Source: JBOFCO01 sp051646105
GTDB taxonomy: Bacteria; Pseudomonadota; Alphaproteobacteria; Rhodobacterales; Rhodobacteraceae
NCBI GenBank assembly: GCA_051646105.1
Contig: JBOFCO010000025.1
Coordinates: 1 to 7,477, forward strand
Length of the DNA: 7,477 nucleotides
Direction: 5' to 3'
The position numbers and the translations under genes were made by a program. Shown in pieces: positions 6,331-7,477 of the stretch. How positions within the stretch are numbered: position 1 is the stretch's first letter; every line of letters begins with the position of its first letter. The notes beneath the pieces were generated by a model, which saw only the letters and a program-made list of their open reading frames with translations, did not search any database and had not been told where the DNA came from.

Positions 6331-6789
6331 GCTGTTTCCTGCCCCGGTGACGACGATCCGACGCACAGGTTCAAGGTCCTGATCCGAAAGGAACAGCCCC
6401 GCCGTCACCTCGCGGGATTGCTGGGTCGAAACCGCCTGCTTCCGGCGCGGCTCGGCCACAACAAAACGCAGGGTAAGAACCCCGTTTTCATCGGGCACAC
6501 CATCATTTTCGGCCACAAGATCGGCATCCCACCAGCCCTGCGTCGGCGGCAGGCCAACTGCCTGCACGATGGCGCCGCCGGGCATCGGGTTGACCTGCAT
6601 ACGGGTCACCTGTGCCACAAGGGCGCGGTTGTCGGTCACTGCCGGATCTTCCGAAACAGCCAGGGTCGACGGGCCAGCCGCCTGCGACCGTCCGAACCAG
6701 TTGAACGGGTTCAGGCGAGAGTCCCGCACCGTGCCACAGGCCCCCACTGTCAGCAGCAGTGCCAAAAGGGTAAGTTTCGACCTGAACAT
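6313..6789 (-). CDS. Small predicted lipoprotein of unknown function
   Basis: This encodes a 158-residue predicted envelope lipoprotein. The N-terminus has a basic start (R3, K5), a hydrophobic stretch LTLLALLLTV (6-15) and a lipobox Val-Gly-Ala-Cys ending at C18, the expected lipidated residue after signal peptidase II cleavage. The mature part begins with a motif I associate with Rhodobacterales lipoproteins, RLNPFNWFGRS (25-35), and is followed by a probably beta-rich domain with WWDADLVAENDG (86-97) and a closing VVTGAGNSR segment (146-154). There is no known catalytic motif. The ATG at 6789 has only a GGGGGC run about 5 nt upstream as ribosome site. The gene is divergent from sufE and converges on rnd, sharing the bases TTAA at 6313-6316 so that both genes end in TAA. 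Lipoprotein status is likely; the role is unknown. Confidence 0.82.
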   Translation of the reverse strand: MFRSKLTLLALLLTVGACGTVRDSRLNPFNWFGRSQAAGPSTLAVSEDPAVTDNRALVAQVTRMQVNPMPGGAIVQAVGLPPTQGWWDADLVAENDGVPDENGVLTLRFVVAEPRRKQAVSTQQSREVTAGLFLSDQDLEPVRRIVVTGAGNSRVASR

Positions 6790-6802
6790 GCGCGCCCCCG
6801 CT

Positions 6803-6832
6803 TTGATGATCCTGTGCTAGCCGAAGTGTTAC
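6803..6832 (+). promoter_or_regulatory. Candidate sufE promoter in the divergent spacer
   Basis: The 112-bp spacer 6790-6901 must serve both the lipoprotein gene and sufE. On the plus strand, TTGATG (6803-6808) is followed after 18 bp by TGTTAC (6827-6832), a moderate sigma-70-like pair that would give a leader of about 60 nt. The AGGAG ribosome site of sufE lies at the 3' end of this spacer. I could not place a convincing minus-strand promoter. No IscR-like or Fur-like operator is obvious, although either might be expected for an iron-sulfur gene. Confidence 0.25.
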
Positions 6833-6901
6833 GTTTTGAAAAGGCCGGGGTGGACCTTGCCGCCCGGCGGCATTACCTGAACCCTAAAGACAGGAGCAGC
6901 C

Positions 6902-7327
6902 ATGCCCACCGCAGCCTTTGAAGACCTTGCCGAGACATTCGCCTTTCTGGACGACTGGGAAGACCGTTACCGGCATGTGATTGAAATGGGCCGGGCGCTG
7001 CCGCCGCTGGATGATGCGCTGCGGGTTCCGGCCACCAAGGTGGATGGATGCGCAAGCCAGGTTTGGCTTGTGCCACGGATATCGGGGCAGGGGCCGGGCG
7101 CGCGGTTCGATTTCGAAGGGGCGAGTGATGCGATGATCGTGCAGGGGCTGATCGCCGTTTTGCACGCGCTGTATTCCGGGCTGACCGTGGCAGAGGTCAC
7201 CAAGGTTGACGCACCCGCCCAACTGGCGCGGCTGGGTCTGGCCGACCATCTGTCACAACAGCGGTCCAATGGTGTGCGCGCCATGGTGGCCCGTATCCGT
7301 GCCTTTGCAGCAGAAGCGGCAAACTAA
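6902..7327 (+). CDS. sufE: SufE family cysteine desulfuration protein
   Basis: SufE (141 residues, typical length) accepts sulfur as a persulfide from the cysteine desulfurase SufS and delivers it to the SufBCD scaffold in cytosolic iron-sulfur cluster assembly. The sequence has the N-terminal helix with Trp-Glu-x-Arg-Tyr (19-23), a Gly-x-x-Leu-Pro-Pro-Leu segment (30-36), and the active loop VDGCASQVWL with acceptor C50, matching C51 of E. coli SufE. The later helices include DAMIVQGLIAVLHALYSG (76-93), the family's Gly-Leu-Ile helix. AGGAG lies 5 nt before the ATG, a strong ribosome site. The other suf genes are absent from this window, so it is a free-standing copy here. It diverges from the lipoprotein gene, and its TAA overlaps the stop of the next, convergent gene. 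Confidence 0.93.
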   Translation: MPTAAFEDLAETFAFLDDWEDRYRHVIEMGRALPPLDDALRVPATKVDGCASQVWLVPRISGQGPGARFDFEGASDAMIVQGLIAVLHALYSGLTVAEVTKVDAPAQLARLGLADHLSQQRSNGVRAMVARIRAFAAEAAN

Positions 7328-7333
7328 AGCCGC
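7316..7333. other. Hairpin with both overlapping stop codons in its loop
   Basis: gcggc (7316-7320) pairs with gccgc (7329-7333). The 8-nt loop aaactaaa holds the sufE TAA and, on the other strand, the TAG of the neighbouring gene. The symmetry works on both strands, so it could mark the 3' end of both messages. The stem is short (5 bp) and no T-run follows on either side, so this is not a standard terminator. Confidence 0.25.
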
Positions 7334-7477
7334 GCCAGGGCCGGGGTCAGGTCGCCATAACCCGTGAAGCGGCGTTCATAGGCCAAGCCAAGCCTGTCAG
7401 CACAGTCGCGCGCCCTGGCGTCGAGTACTGGATCATTCGTCTGGGCCTGATACACCAGCTTTTCGTAGTTTCCGAAG
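7324..7477 (-). CDS. C-terminal part of a probable DUF1638 family protein, cut by the window edge
   Basis: A minus-strand frame enters from the right edge and ends at TAG (7326-7324), giving the last 50 residues of a protein. The readable part starts FGNYEKLVYQAQTNDPVLDA and continues with an Ala/Arg-rich helix, then LGLAYERRFTGYGDL. This pattern (Phe-Gly-Asn-Tyr near an Ala-Gln-Thr, followed by Leu-Gly-Leu and a Thr-Gly-Tyr-Gly-Asp-Leu end) resembles the C-terminus of DUF1638 proteins as I remember them. DUF1638 proteins have no established function; some lie near corrinoid methyltransferase genes. The start lies outside the window. The stop overlaps the sufE stop by 4 bp (7324-7327) in convergent orientation. 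That this is a real gene is likely; the family name is moderately sure. Confidence 0.6.
   Translation of the reverse strand, partial: FGNYEKLVYQAQTNDPVLDARARDCADRLGLAYERRFTGYGDLTPALARL

Overview
This window looks like ordinary chromosomal backbone of an alphaproteobacterium, most likely of the Rhodobacterales (Rhodobacter/Roseobacter group). The reasons are a high G+C content (roughly 60-65% by eye), strong G/C preference at third codon positions, and protein sequences of the type found in that order: a DUF2852 membrane protein, a one-domain YbaK/EbsC deacylase, a long GlnE, RNase D, a small lipoprotein and a free-standing SufE. The family names come from recognising sequences; no database search was possible. 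I see no insertion sequence, phage, tRNA, rRNA or CRISPR array.

Layout. Positions 1-152 hold the edge of an unidentified gene and spacer. Three minus-strand genes follow; in transcription order they are ybaK-like (1726-1256), DUF2852 (1134-694) and an RDD-family membrane protein (617-153). A strong stem-loop lies between the last two, and a promoter-like element with a palindrome precedes the DUF2852 gene. A 104-bp divergent spacer separates ybaK from glnE. glnE (1831-4632) is overlapped at its 3' end by a 98-codon gene of unknown function (4613-4909). A 249-bp spacer leads to rnd (5159-6316). rnd converges on a minus-strand lipoprotein gene (6789-6313). The lipoprotein gene diverges from sufE (6902-7327), which converges on a gene cut by the right edge, probably of the DUF1638 family.

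Function. The genes are a mixed housekeeping set: tRNA quality control (YbaK-like), nitrogen regulation (GlnE adenylylates and deadenylylates glutamine synthetase), RNA 3' processing (RNase D), iron-sulfur cluster assembly (SufE), and three envelope proteins with no known role. They do not form one pathway. The most useful points are architectural: two convergent gene pairs whose stop codons overlap by exactly 4 bp, a possible leaderless start for glnE, an unknown small protein coupled to glnE, and a 19-bp operator-like palindrome in front of DUF2852. I found no convincing evidence of an undescribed multi-gene system.
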